This document shows positions 1 to 9,152 of a DNA stretch of 64,000 nucleotides, piece after piece; the stretch's first letter is position 1; every line of letters begins with the position of its first letter. The position numbers were made by a program, and so were the translations under genes. The stretch lies in the NCBI RefSeq assembly GCF_040833965.1, contig NZ_CP162142.1:3516001-3580000 (forward strand). The letters run 5' to 3'. This DNA is from Leptospira sp. WS39.C2. Its GTDB lineage: Bacteria; Spirochaetota; Leptospiria; Leptospirales; Leptospiraceae. Under the pieces are notes generated by a model. That model was not told the DNA's origin. It was given only the letters and a program-made list of their open reading frames with translations, and ran no database searches.

Positions 1-8
1 TCGGAGCA

Positions 9-302
9 ATGGAATTAATCTCCGATCTTTTGCCAACATTTGCCGAACTTGATATCCGTGAACTGTTTACGATTGCCTCCCATACTGATGAACTAAAATC
101 CGCATTTGGAGTGCTTGCATTATGCAAACTCAATATGGAAAATCGATTAACGGATGAAGAAAAATCTAATTTAAAAAATTTTTTATTAGATTATAAAAAT
201 TTGAAATATTATTTAAATGATACAATAGAACTCACTTTAGAACAATTAAATGAATCTGATTCGAGTGAACTTTTATCCGAACTTGATGGAATTATGTTAT
301 GA
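9..302 (+). CDS. Small acidic hypothetical protein, possibly 5'-truncated
   Basis: A 97-residue acidic protein with no signal peptide or membrane segment; it looks helical and Leu/Glu-rich. I do not recognise a family. Its stop overlaps the start of the downstream alcohol dehydrogenase (ATGA), so the two are probably co-transcribed and translationally coupled. The reading frame is still open upstream to the edge of the window, so the true start may lie outside. Confidence 0.6.
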   Translation: MELISDLLPTFAELDIRELFTIASHTDELKSAFGVLALCKLNMENRLTDEEKSNLKNFLLDYKNLKYYLNDTIELTLEQLNESDSSELLSELDGIML

Positions 303-1336
303 AAGCAGCTGTATTACTTTCTGGATCTAGAGCTTTAGAAATCCAAGATTTAGATCTTCCTTCATTACTACCTAACCAAGTCAAGGTGAAGGTTAAAGCA
401 TGTGGGATTTGTGGATCAGACATTCACTTCATATTACATGGAAAAATGAAAGCAACATACTCTCCTTGTGTTCCTGGTCATGAGACATCTGGTGTTGTAA
501 CAGAAGTTGGTGAAGAGATCAAAAAACTCAAAGTTGGTGACCGAGTTGTTGTAAGTGCAGGAACCTCTTGCGGAAAATGTAAACATTGTTTGGTCGGACG
601 TGAAAATCTTTGCGAAAACATAGGTGTCATTGGATTCAACCAAAGAGGTGGATTTGCTGAATACATCCAAACAGAAGAACGATACCTACATATTTTACCA
701 GACGAAATTCCTTTTGAGGAAGGAGCGATTCTCGCCGATGCAGTTTCCACACCTTACCACGCAGTAAAATACCAGGGAGAACTAAAATCCGGGGAATCAG
801 TTGCTATCATTGGTTGTGGAGGACTCGGTATCCATGCAGTTGCAATCGCAAAAGCATTGGGTGCAGGGAAAATTTTTGCAATCGATATCGATAGTGGGAG
901 TTTAGAAAATGCCAAAATTTATGGTGCCGACGAACTCATATTAGTTGAGAAAAACATGCAAGTGGGAAAGGTTTTAAAAGAAAAATCTGGTGGCATTGAT
1001 TTATTATGTGATTTTACAGGATATATGCCAAACATCGAAAGTAGTGTTCGTGCCATGAACCGTGGTGGTAGGATTGTACTTGTCGGGATTGGGAGGAACA
1101 AACTCGAAATTCCAATGCCATTTTTTCTCATTGAAAGGCAAATTCGGATCACAGGATCCTATGGATCAGACAGACGAGCCATTCCAGAACTTATCCAACT
1201 TTACCAAGAGAAAAAACTGAATTTGACAAAATCCATCAGTGGAATTCACAAATTGGAAGATACAAACGAATACTTACATGCGTTAGAAGAAAAAAAAGGA
1301 AATCCAATTCGTTTTATCATCAATCCAGAACTGTAG
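299..1336 (+). CDS. Zinc-dependent medium-chain alcohol dehydrogenase
   Basis: A 345-residue MDR-superfamily dehydrogenase that should oxidise an alcohol, or reduce a carbonyl, with NAD(P). Visible marks are the catalytic zinc ligands Cys38 and His61 (in the GHE motif), four structural-zinc cysteines at 91, 94, 97 and 105, and a Rossmann GCGGLG motif at 172-177. The length is typical of the family. The substrate cannot be read from sequence; related proteins include sorbitol/threonine-type and 6-hydroxycyclohexene-carbonyl-CoA dehydrogenases. Its start overlaps the stop of the small upstream gene by four bases. It is followed by a convergent gene on the minus strand. Confidence 0.9.
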   Translation: MKAAVLLSGSRALEIQDLDLPSLLPNQVKVKVKACGICGSDIHFILHGKMKATYSPCVPGHETSGVVTEVGEEIKKLKVGDRVVVSAGTSCGKCKHCLVGRENLCENIGVIGFNQRGGFAEYIQTEERYLHILPDEIPFEEGAILADAVSTPYHAVKYQGELKSGESVAIIGCGGLGIHAVAIAKALGAGKIFAIDIDSGSLENAKIYGADELILVEKNMQVGKVLKEKSGGIDLLCDFTGYMPNIESSVRAMNRGGRIVLVGIGRNKLEIPMPFFLIERQIRITGSYGSDRRAIPELIQLYQEKKLNLTKSISGIHKLEDTNEYLHALEEKKGNPIRFIINPEL

Positions 1337-1349
1337 ATCCATCATCTTT

Positions 1350-3302
1350 TCATTTGATTTCAACGAGTAAAAAACTTAAATCATCCATTTGGTGTTTCCA
1401 ACCATTTGAAAATCGGAATAAGGAATCTTGTAAGATACTTGATAAATCTTGGATGTTATGAAAACGATATTCCCATAACAACGATTTGAGCCTATCTTCA
1501 CCAAAACTTTCCCCTTCTTCATTTAACAAATCAAAAATCCCATCCGTATAGAGTAAAATTTTATCTTTTGGTTGGATACTTACAGTTTCTTCAGCGTAAG
1601 ATTGGTGAGAAAAAAGTCCTAATGGTTTTCCTTTTGCAGTGAGTTGTTTCACTTCTTTTTCAGAATTCCGGATCAAAAAAAAGCATGGATGACCAGCATT
1701 ACTGAATGTTGCAATATATGATTCTGTATCAATAAAGAGATAAGATGCAGTAATGAATAAATTTTTTGTTTTTCCTACCAAATGGCGATTCATCAAATGA
1801 AATACTCTCGCTGGGAATTGGAGATAAGGTCCTGCACCAACAAAAGCCATTTTTGACATTGCAGCAACCATAGCCGATGAGATCCCGTGTCCAGAAACGT
1901 CTGCGATCAAAAATGCCCAATTTCCCATACTATCTTTCGTATGATCGAAATAATCTCCACCAACCGATTCTAAATTCTGAGAAAAACCTATGATCCGGAC
2001 TTTGTCGTCTTCATTGTATTTGGAAGACAATAGAGATTTTTGTAATGCATGCGCCAAGGCTAGATCTTTATCAATTTGAATCAGTCGCTGTAATTCTTTA
2101 TTTTTGATCCTCAATTCAGAGTTCATCCGATTGATCGAATGTAATAACTCCAAATAATGTTTGAATACATAGTATCCAAAAAAACCTAACATCAGAAAAA
2201 AACCATAATGTATGATTCTAAGTTGGTGATTTATAATTTCTAAATCAGCTAACGTATCATGAAGGCCAGTGATGACAATAATCAAGATACCAATTATAAT
2301 TTCTCTCAGTTTTCGATTTCCTTTTAAAAATACATAGAAGGAAGAAAAGATAGCCACACATGCTTCTAAAACAACAATCCAATTATAATCTTCTTCGCTA
2401 TTTAAAAATGAAATACCCGATTCATAATTTTGAATGATCGATAGTGTAAAAACAATTATATGTATAATCGCAATGAGTTTAAAAAGGTTTCTAAAAAAAG
2501 GAGGAAAAACAGAAATCAAAAATAATAATAATGCAAAAGGAAAAAATGTAAAATTCAAAAAAGTAATGGGAACAATGTAAGCTGCATATTGTCTCAATGA
2601 AAATCCGACAAATCCATTTAATACTTCAATTAAAGATGCTGAAAATAATAAGATGGAAAAATTGAAAAAGATCATCTCTTTCCTTCTCAAAAAATAAAAG
2701 CCTAAAAAGATTATGGACAATACGAGTAGTATAGGAGCAAAAAATGTTTTTAAAAAATTATCCATAAACAAATCAATAAGAGCTTGCGAATGGTTTTTAA
2801 AAATCACTTCTCGATCCATTCCAATGAATCCATTATACCTAGATTGGAATTGAATGATAATATTTCCTTTTGGTTCAGGATTAAGAGCAATCAAGTGTGG
2901 GAAAATAAAATCTAAATCTTTCGTTATATAAACGATGTCCTTACCTTGGAAAACTTTCAAGGTCTCTATTGCAATTTCAGAATATAAAATGGGACTTTGT
3001 AATTGCCGTATGAACTGATCACTAAATTTGATGTACAAAAATTCTTTTTCTTTTGTTTTAAACCCCAAAGAATTATTTCCAATGGGCAACCATTGGTCTT
3101 TCGAAATCGTTTCTGGGTCTAAAATTTCTTCCGAAGACCAAAAGTAATACCGATCAATTAGATATATTGATTGTTGTAATTGGCTTTCTTGTTTGCTCTC
3201 TGAATGGAGATCAAAACAGTTTTGGATTAAAAATATCCCCAGGAAAAAAAGAACAAATTGAAACTGAATCAGAATGGATTTATATGATTTGACTTCTTTC
3301 AA
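1350..3302 (-). CDS. 7TM receptor with SpoIIE/PP2C-type serine phosphatase domain
   Basis: A 650-residue membrane signalling protein. An N-terminal hydrophobic segment (about 12-30) is followed by a periplasmic sensing region (about 40-175) that resembles 7TMR-DISM extracellular domains. Several membrane helices follow (about 185-385), then a short coiled linker and a C-terminal SpoIIE phosphatase domain (about 430-650). That domain shows the metal-binding motifs GGDYFD, ADVSGHG and YTDGIFD. Proteins of this type dephosphorylate anti-anti-sigma factors in partner-switching pathways, and they are very numerous in Leptospira. The target here is unknown, and no anti-sigma gene lies next to it. 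Confidence 0.88.
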   Translation of the reverse strand: MKEVKSYKSILIQFQFVLFFLGIFLIQNCFDLHSESKQESQLQQSIYLIDRYYFWSSEEILDPETISKDQWLPIGNNSLGFKTKEKEFLYIKFSDQFIRQLQSPILYSEIAIETLKVFQGKDIVYITKDLDFIFPHLIALNPEPKGNIIIQFQSRYNGFIGMDREVIFKNHSQALIDLFMDNFLKTFFAPILLVLSIIFLGFYFLRRKEMIFFNFSILLFSASLIEVLNGFVGFSLRQYAAYIVPITFLNFTFFPFALLLFLISVFPPFFRNLFKLIAIIHIIVFTLSIIQNYESGISFLNSEEDYNWIVVLEACVAIFSSFYVFLKGNRKLREIIIGILIIVITGLHDTLADLEIINHQLRIIHYGFFLMLGFFGYYVFKHYLELLHSINRMNSELRIKNKELQRLIQIDKDLALAHALQKSLLSSKYNEDDKVRIIGFSQNLESVGGDYFDHTKDSMGNWAFLIADVSGHGISSAMVAAMSKMAFVGAGPYLQFPARVFHLMNRHLVGKTKNLFITASYLFIDTESYIATFSNAGHPCFFLIRNSEKEVKQLTAKGKPLGLFSHQSYAEETVSIQPKDKILLYTDGIFDLLNEEGESFGEDRLKSLLWEYRFHNIQDLSSILQDSLFRFSNGWKHQMDDLSFLLVEIK

Positions 3303-3338
3303 TTTTCTATTCCTATAGGAAAAGCAGGATTACGTTCA

Positions 3339-3635
3339 ATGAATCGCACACGATTCCAATCATTTTTTTATCTAGTCCCTTTACTATTATTGTCTCTTAC
3401 CAATCTTTTGGCCCAAGAGAACAAAACTCCCCAACAACTCTTCATGGAAGACAAAATGGAATGTTATTCAATCGCCACAGAAATTGATGGCCAAGAATAC
3501 CAAAAGTCACTCAAATGTATTTCACAAGATTCCATTTGTTACATCATCCAAGGATTTGCCATGAGTTGTATTCCAAGATCGGGTCGTTATCCGACAGACC
3601 TTCCCAACCTAACGCCAAAACCAACGCAGCCATAA
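3339..3635 (+). CDS. Small secreted cysteine-containing protein, function unknown
   Basis: A 98-residue protein with a clear signal peptide (about 1-25, hydrophobic core LVPLLLLSL, cleavage after LLA). The mature part carries four cysteines that could form disulphides and a Pro-rich tail. I do not recognise a named family; it fits the many small exported proteins of Leptospira. It starts 37 bp from the divergent SpoIIE phosphatase gene and lies 18 bp before the nitronate monooxygenase-like gene, so it may share a promoter and an operon with the latter. Confidence 0.7.
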   Translation: MNRTRFQSFFYLVPLLLLSLTNLLAQENKTPQQLFMEDKMECYSIATEIDGQEYQKSLKCISQDSICYIIQGFAMSCIPRSGRYPTDLPNLTPKPTQP

Positions 3636-3653
3636 TCGTATAACAGGAGATTT

Positions 3654-4595
3654 ATGAAAATCAAAACAAAAATTAGTGAAATGCTAAAAATTGATCTACC
3701 GATCATTGCCGCACCGATGTTTCTTGTTTCGTACCCAGAATTGGTCGTAGCAGTTTCGGAAGCTGGTGGAATAGGATGTTTCCCATCCCTCAATTACCGG
3801 ACACCAGAACAATTACGAGAAGGAATTCTGGAAATTCGTTCTAAAACGAAAAAACCAATAGGTGTGAATTTAATTTTGCATAAGGAACATAATCCAAACT
3901 GGGCAAAACAATTTGAAGTGGTAATGGACTTAAAAGTAGAGTTAATCATTACAAGTCTTGGTACCCCAAGAACCATAGCAAAAGAAATCAAAGCCAATGG
4001 TTCCTCCCTTTTCTGCGATGTCACAACTCTTAAACATGCCAATATCGTCGCAAAATCGGGAGCTGATGCGCTGATCGCAGTTTCACAAGGAGCTGGAGGA
4101 CACGCGGGTACTATCACACCTTTTGCACTCATCCCTTACCTTAAAAAAGAAACAGGCCTTCCTGTGATTGCCGCAGGAGCAATTTCCAATGGCTCACAAA
4201 TGGCAGCAGCATTAGCTCTCGGGGCAGATGCTGTTTATATCGGAACTCGGTTTATCGCTACTCCAGAATCTCGTGCGCAAAACGAATACAAACAAATGTT
4301 AATTGATTCTAGTCCCGATGATATCGTTTATACTGAAAAAATTTCGGGTATCCCTGCCAATTGGTTGTCAAAGTCAGTGGAACGTTCGCCTGAAATTTTA
4401 GAAGATGGTCCTAAAAAAATAGCTGCTGGACATGCTGGTGGCGAAAAGGCAATTGAACAAGAATACAAACGATGGCGAGATATTTGGTCAGCTGGGCAAG
4501 GTGTTGCACAAATTGAAGAAGTAAAACCTGCGGGAGAGATTGTAAAAGAAATCGCTAACGAATATTTATCAACACTAAATTCACTTCCTAGGTAA
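3654..4595 (+). CDS. FMN-dependent nitronate monooxygenase-family oxidoreductase
   Basis: A 313-residue TIM-barrel flavoprotein of the NMO / 2-nitropropane dioxygenase family. Visible marks are the N-terminal IAAPMF segment, the central QGAGGHAGT motif (FMN contact, with the His usually placed at the active site) and the GADAVYIGTRF phosphate-binding segment. Known members oxidise alkyl nitronates or act as NADH:quinone reductases, so the exact substrate is open. A good ribosome site (AGGAG) precedes the start. The gene ends at a long hairpin that separates it from the convergent dsbD-like gene. Confidence 0.88.
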   Translation: MKIKTKISEMLKIDLPIIAAPMFLVSYPELVVAVSEAGGIGCFPSLNYRTPEQLREGILEIRSKTKKPIGVNLILHKEHNPNWAKQFEVVMDLKVELIITSLGTPRTIAKEIKANGSSLFCDVTTLKHANIVAKSGADALIAVSQGAGGHAGTITPFALIPYLKKETGLPVIAAGAISNGSQMAAALALGADAVYIGTRFIATPESRAQNEYKQMLIDSSPDDIVYTEKISGIPANWLSKSVERSPEILEDGPKKIAAGHAGGEKAIEQEYKRWRDIWSAGQGVAQIEEVKPAGEIVKEIANEYLSTLNSLPR

Positions 4596-4611
4596 ATTCA
4601 AATAACAGACA

Positions 4612-4648
4612 TAATGCGAATCATTCTATATTAGACTGATTCGCATTA
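4612..4648. terminator. Bidirectional hairpin between convergent genes
   Basis: Perfect 12-bp inverted repeat (4612-4623 with 4637-4648) and a 13-nt loop, placed between the stops of the nitronate monooxygenase-like gene and the dsbD-like gene. The downstream tract is A/T-rich rather than a clean U-run, so the terminator role is inferred from position and stem strength. Confidence 0.6.
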
Positions 4649-4657
4649 ATTACTTTA

Positions 4658-5968
4658 TTAATTCGATTTTTTCCATAAGAGGATCGTATCAATCATTCCT
4701 TTTGTATCCAGATAATCATTTGATTTGTACAAAAGTTTTCCCTCTGGACTCAAGATCAAAAAGAAAGGTAATCCTATTTTTAATTCTGGATACTTTGGGT
4801 TTGCAGCAAATGTTTCAAAAACAGGATCTGTATCGTAAACCTTCCATAAAACGACACCTTTTTGAAAAGTATCATTCCATTCTTTGTTTGACAATGTGAG
4901 TTTTTGAAATTCCTTACAGTTCGTACACCAATCAGCATAAAAATCAATGAAAATGGGAGAATTCTTTTCTTTTGCGAGTGTATATACGTCACTTTCATTT
5001 CGGAACCAGGTTAAGTTACCATGTTCTTCCGAAACCATTTCTGTCCCAGAAAAACCTAAGCTCTTTGTATTATCCATTTCTTGTTTGATAAGTGCTATGG
5101 TTAAAAATAAAAACAAAACCAATATCGATATGATAGAAACAATTTGGAAAAGAGATTGTTTCATCTTGTCTGTGTTAGATCCCTCTTTTTTTTGTAGATA
5201 CAAAAACGAAAGAGAGACTGAAAAGAGTAAAAACACCTTTGCACTGAGTCCTGTTGGTAAATTCCAAAGGTCAAAAGCTTTTTCCAAATATGTATAGGAG
5301 AAGTAAAAAATAAATAGAGCAAGTATCCACTGGATATACTTCATCCATTTTCCTGATTTTGGTAAAGACAACCCAAACACTCCAATCATCAAAAAAGGAA
5401 TCCCTAAACCCATACCGAACAAAAACATTTTAAAGGATGTAAAAAGAATAGGTAGAATTTTGAACCCTTCCGTCTGGTAATTGATGAGTTGAACCAGTAT
5501 GGAAACCACAACTGGTCCGACACATGGAGATGATAATAAACCCGCTCCCATTCCTAAAAAGAAAGTGTTCGCATAATTTACGTTTACCGAATTTTTAAGA
5601 TCTCCCGAAAAAAATGGAAAATATAAAAATTCTGAAACACTCAAACCTAAAACAAATAACAAAATTGATAAAACAAATTGTGTTTCAGGAAACCGCAAAA
5701 AAGAATTAAAGACTCCACCACTCACCCCTGCGATCAAACCAAAGATGGCATACATCAAAGCCAATCCAAAATAATACACAAGTGGGTGTGACCATTTGTG
5801 TTTCGCAACACGTGTTTTCAAGATACCCGCTGTGATCGGATATAAAGGATAAACACAAGGGAGTAATCCTGCAAATAATCCACCTAAGGCTAAAAATAAT
5901 GCCGTCGTAAATGAAAAATTGCCTGATGATAATTGGGATTCAATAAAGGTTTGGATTTCAGAAAACAT
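4658..5968 (-). CDS. dsbD: DsbD-like thiol:disulphide interchange protein (CcdA core plus thioredoxin domain)
   Basis: A 436-residue membrane protein that moves electrons from cytoplasmic thioredoxin to periplasmic proteins. The CcdA/DsbD-beta membrane core (about 20-300) carries the paired cysteines in LLPCVYPLYP (Cys38) and SSPCVGPVV (about 149). The C-terminal thioredoxin domain (about 330-436) has the ADWCTNCKEF active site. The N-terminal DsbD-alpha immunoglobulin-like domain of the E. coli protein is missing, as in many shorter DsbD forms. It is the last gene of a minus-strand operon with a porin-like barrel and a FecR protein that carries a CxxCH motif, which hints at a role in reducing haem-binding or other exported thiols. 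Confidence 0.85.
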   Translation of the reverse strand: MFSEIQTFIESQLSSGNFSFTTALFLALGGLFAGLLPCVYPLYPITAGILKTRVAKHKWSHPLVYYFGLALMYAIFGLIAGVSGGVFNSFLRFPETQFVLSILLFVLGLSVSEFLYFPFFSGDLKNSVNVNYANTFFLGMGAGLLSSPCVGPVVVSILVQLINYQTEGFKILPILFTSFKMFLFGMGLGIPFLMIGVFGLSLPKSGKWMKYIQWILALFIFYFSYTYLEKAFDLWNLPTGLSAKVFLLFSVSLSFLYLQKKEGSNTDKMKQSLFQIVSIISILVLFLFLTIALIKQEMDNTKSLGFSGTEMVSEEHGNLTWFRNESDVYTLAKEKNSPIFIDFYADWCTNCKEFQKLTLSNKEWNDTFQKGVVLWKVYDTDPVFETFAANPKYPELKIGLPFFLILSPEGKLLYKSNDYLDTKGMIDTILLWKKSN

Positions 5969-5978
5969 AAACTTTGTC

Positions 5979-7376
5979 TTAGAACGTAGCTGTGGCTTTC
6001 AAAACAATACTGCGATCCAATCTACTATATTCAGAAATTGGATACGAAACGGGTTTTGAAAACTGTTCTATATATTCGACACGATTTGATGACTCACCGG
6101 TACTGTCTACATACCATTTATTAGGTTCACCTTTTCTATCATAGGAACGAACTTCTATATACCCTATGGCAAAGCGGGTAGACTGGGAAAAAATCCATTC
6201 CCCAAAAATTTGCCTTCCTACATAATAAGACTGGTCAGAATACCGAGGTTCCGTGGCACCAGGCTGGAATCTCACCCAAGGTTCGCGTTCTACTGTTTCA
6301 GTGGCTCTAAGACCAGGATTTGGGCCACCTGTTGCAATTTCCCCTCTTGTAACGAGCCGTAAGGTACCATTTCCGATCCCTAACCAAAGGTAACCACCTT
6401 TTCCTGTTGATTCAGGAACCATTGTTCCCACTTGGTAAGGGGCAAGTCTGTCTACAATCGTTCCACCCAATTGTTTTTTAAACATACCCCCAATCCCCAA
6501 ATTGATTGTATCTTTCCAAAGGAGATGGGATTCTATAGCGATTACTTGTTCTTGGTTCAATGAAACTGGGCCTTGACGTCTTGTATTAGGATTTCCATCA
6601 TCCAATAAACATTTTGTTCTACCTTCTCTACATTCATCACTCGCATAACCAAATGCATTCGATGCTCGGCCGAGAAGATGGATTCCTGTTTTTAAATTGT
6701 CAGACCAAGTTGGATCCCAACCAATTTTGCCTATTACATCATAACCGGTATTTGTTGTATTTTGAACCTCACGGTAACCTTCACCGTTGACAACGGCAGC
6801 CTGAAGTGATAATGATTTCCATTTGAAAATATAATTGATACCTAAATCCACAGGGTCTCGAGCAAAACCAAGTGATTCTAATGGAGACTTATCGAAATAA
6901 CGCCAATCATAATTACCTGACCAAACAGAAAACATGTGAGGTAATTCAAACATACCAAATTGGATTTGGTGTTTTGTATTTCCAAGTTCAAATGTTTTAG
7001 CGATATTTGCTCGCCTAACTAGAAACACATAAGGATTTGATTTGTTTCCTGTTCCTACAGATGTATCATTTGTGAGAGAATCGTTGCGTAAAATTTCACC
7101 CCAAAATTCTGCTTTTAGACCTAAATCTTCCCATTCTTTTGAAATTGAGAACATAGTCCAAGGCATAGAAAATCCGGATTTGTCTGATGGAGAAAGATCA
7201 TTCGATCCAGATGCTTTGTCGCGGATTCGAATTGAGGCAGTGGGAGTGATGATTGCACCAAGTTTTAAACCATAATACCCATCAGGTTCATCTTTTTTGG
7301 TTGTAACGACCTCTTCACCTAATACGGGGTAGATGAAGAGGAAAAATACAATAATGAACCTAAATACTATTTTCAC
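5979..7376 (-). CDS. Porin-like outer-membrane beta-barrel protein
   Basis: A 465-residue protein with a signal peptide (about 1-20, ending VLGEE), long alternating amphipathic strands and a C-terminal phenylalanine (ATF), the usual sign of an outer-membrane barrel. The strands contain typical porin phrases such as 'QIQFGMFELPHMFS' and 'FAIGYIEVRSY'. No specific porin family can be named. It overlaps the upstream fecR-like gene by four bases and lies 10 bp before dsbD, so the three genes form an operon. Likely role: passage of a small solute or metal complex across the outer membrane. Confidence 0.7.
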   Translation of the reverse strand: MKIVFRFIIVFFLFIYPVLGEEVVTTKKDEPDGYYGLKLGAIITPTASIRIRDKASGSNDLSPSDKSGFSMPWTMFSISKEWEDLGLKAEFWGEILRNDSLTNDTSVGTGNKSNPYVFLVRRANIAKTFELGNTKHQIQFGMFELPHMFSVWSGNYDWRYFDKSPLESLGFARDPVDLGINYIFKWKSLSLQAAVVNGEGYREVQNTTNTGYDVIGKIGWDPTWSDNLKTGIHLLGRASNAFGYASDECREGRTKCLLDDGNPNTRRQGPVSLNQEQVIAIESHLLWKDTINLGIGGMFKKQLGGTIVDRLAPYQVGTMVPESTGKGGYLWLGIGNGTLRLVTRGEIATGGPNPGLRATETVEREPWVRFQPGATEPRYSDQSYYVGRQIFGEWIFSQSTRFAIGYIEVRSYDRKGEPNKWYVDSTGESSNRVEYIEQFSKPVSYPISEYSRLDRSIVLKATATF

Positions 7377-8068
7377 TTTTTGCCGTAAGTTTCATCCGGT
7401 GTAAAACTTTTATCTTCCCATCCAATTGGTTTGTGGCATGGAAGGCAACGGTTTAACATTGGAAATTCTTTTCGTTTTTCTTTCAAAAGTATAGTTGCTC
7501 CGTCTTTGGTGATCAGATCTTTATATTCGTTTTTTTCGAGTTCTGTGGCTCCTTCTTTTTTTGCACCACCTGTCCCTTTTGCAAAATCTGTTCCATTGAT
7601 GTTAACAAGACCTTCACAAACGCATGTATAACCTTTTTTCTCTTTTTCTTCGAAAAACACTCCGAAGGCGGTGCCACGAACTCCTGCTGTTGTGGTTGGT
7701 GTGGAAACTTCAAAACTTCCTTTTTTGAAACCGTTCACGCGAAACCAAGCGGCTCCGTTTTGTACATAAGCCTTAGCAACCTTTTTCTCAGAGTTCCATT
7801 CTTTTAATGTGAAATCAGTGTTAGGCTGGATTCTGATTTCTGTTTCTAAGTATAAAAAGTCAACTTTGGAACCATTGCCAGTTTTGATCCGATCTCCAGG
7901 TTTGATCACATCGTTTACTTTGAGAGTTTTCCAAAGTTTCGAAGTGTCAGAGGCAGGTAAAAAACTTACTTTCCCTCGAGTGAAGGTTGCAACAGCAAAT
8001 TCCTCCGCCGAAAGAGAAACGGTCGTTAGGGAGAGAAAAAGAATTGTTAGAGAGATTTTGAGGCTCAT
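7373..8068 (-). CDS. Exported FecR-domain protein with C-terminal CxxCH motif
   Basis: About 231 residues from the start chosen here; a start 12 codons further upstream is also open. The ATG at 8068 gives a standard signal peptide (MSLKISLTILFLSL..., cleavage after SLSA). A FecR domain follows, with the usual 'VSTPTTTAGVRGTAFGV' core. The C-terminal tail contains CLPCH, a CxxCH sequence of the type that attaches c-type haem, plus a CVC pair earlier. FecR domains normally sense or scaffold in the periplasm. The pairing with a barrel protein and a DsbD-like reductase is notable. Haem attachment is inference from a single motif and could be fortuitous. Confidence 0.78.
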   Translation of the reverse strand: MSLKISLTILFLSLTTVSLSAEEFAVATFTRGKVSFLPASDTSKLWKTLKVNDVIKPGDRIKTGNGSKVDFLYLETEIRIQPNTDFTLKEWNSEKKVAKAYVQNGAAWFRVNGFKKGSFEVSTPTTTAGVRGTAFGVFFEEKEKKGYTCVCEGLVNINGTDFAKGTGGAKKEGATELEKNEYKDLITKDGATILLKEKRKEFPMLNRCLPCHKPIGWEDKSFTPDETYGKK

Positions 8069-8137
8069 AATCACTCTAACAATCATAAGGAAATAAATTA
8101 TCAATCATATTCTAGAAAAAGAAACTTACGTTTCCGA

Positions 8138-9061
8138 TTACCAAGGAATGGAAAAACCCAATTTCGACAATTTGTACTCCAGTTCCTCACGTTCTCGGCT
8201 TTTCTTAGCGGTTGAACCCTGTTCGTCTAACAATCCTAGTTCGATCGCTTTTTTACGAGCACCTTCTTTACCTGATTGGTTCATTGCGGCTATGATTTCA
8301 GTGTCATATTTTGTCAAATGGAGGGCACTCAATCGGTAATCGACAAATGCTTCCCAAGTATTGGGAACCCATTTCTGAACAATTTGTTCACCAATGGTTT
8401 TGGCGAAAAGACGGATTTCTAATTGTGCATGGTCGTCCATTCGAAGTGCTAAAAAATGAAGTAAATTATGAAGGTCGATTTTCCAATACGCTTCAGTGTA
8501 AGTGGCGAGAGGAAGGTCTTTTCTTGCTTGTTCCCGTGCAACGCCCATTTCCAATCTTTCGTTGTAAATTTCGTTTGCAAATTTTTGAAATTCCGTTTCA
8601 CGCTTTGTTAGGTGGTCACCTTTAGATGATTCTAAAAATCCATCACTCCCTTGTTTGTTCCCAACAGACTGTACACGCCATTCTCCAGGCAAAGTGGTTT
8701 GAGCTGAGTCAATGGCTACGGAATATCGCGTAGAGTATTCGTTGACATTTGCCATACGATGGCGGATCCATTGGCGCCAAGTGTCCATAGGAACTCTTAC
8801 GTGTAGCTTTAGTTCGCACATTTCAAACGGAGTGCTATGTCTGTGGCGCATTAAATAACGAATGAGTCCTCGGTCTTCATTTACCTTTTTTGTTCCTTTT
8901 CCGTACGAAACGCGTGCGGCCTGAACGATAGATTCATCTGAACCCATATAATCAACGAGTCTGACAAACCCATCATCCAAAATTGGGAATGGTTTTCCTA
9001 AAATGGAGTCTAAATCGGGAACGGATACTCTTGAAATGGATTCGAAATCAGATTGTTGCAT
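8138..9061 (-). CDS. thyX: Flavin-dependent thymidylate synthase ThyX
   Basis: A 307-residue enzyme that makes dTMP from dUMP with methylenetetrahydrofolate, FAD and NAD(P)H. The signature RHRx7S is complete: Arg100-His101-Arg102 with Ser110 (RHRMANVNEYS). A second conserved stretch, RHRHSTPFEM, lies just before it. The protein is longer than the 220-250 residues of many ThyX enzymes because of extensions at both ends. It is transcribed alone, divergently from the large alpha/beta-hydrolase gene. Confidence 0.95.
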   Translation of the reverse strand: MQQSDFESISRVSVPDLDSILGKPFPILDDGFVRLVDYMGSDESIVQAARVSYGKGTKKVNEDRGLIRYLMRHRHSTPFEMCELKLHVRVPMDTWRQWIRHRMANVNEYSTRYSVAIDSAQTTLPGEWRVQSVGNKQGSDGFLESSKGDHLTKRETEFQKFANEIYNERLEMGVAREQARKDLPLATYTEAYWKIDLHNLLHFLALRMDDHAQLEIRLFAKTIGEQIVQKWVPNTWEAFVDYRLSALHLTKYDTEIIAAMNQSGKEGARKKAIELGLLDEQGSTAKKSREREELEYKLSKLGFSIPW

Positions 9062-9152
9062 ATTAGCTTTATTTTTTAGTTCACAGGCATATGAAAAGTC
9101 GAAAATAGAGTTATAGCGTACCGCAAAGGCACATAAATAGAAAGGATGCTAA

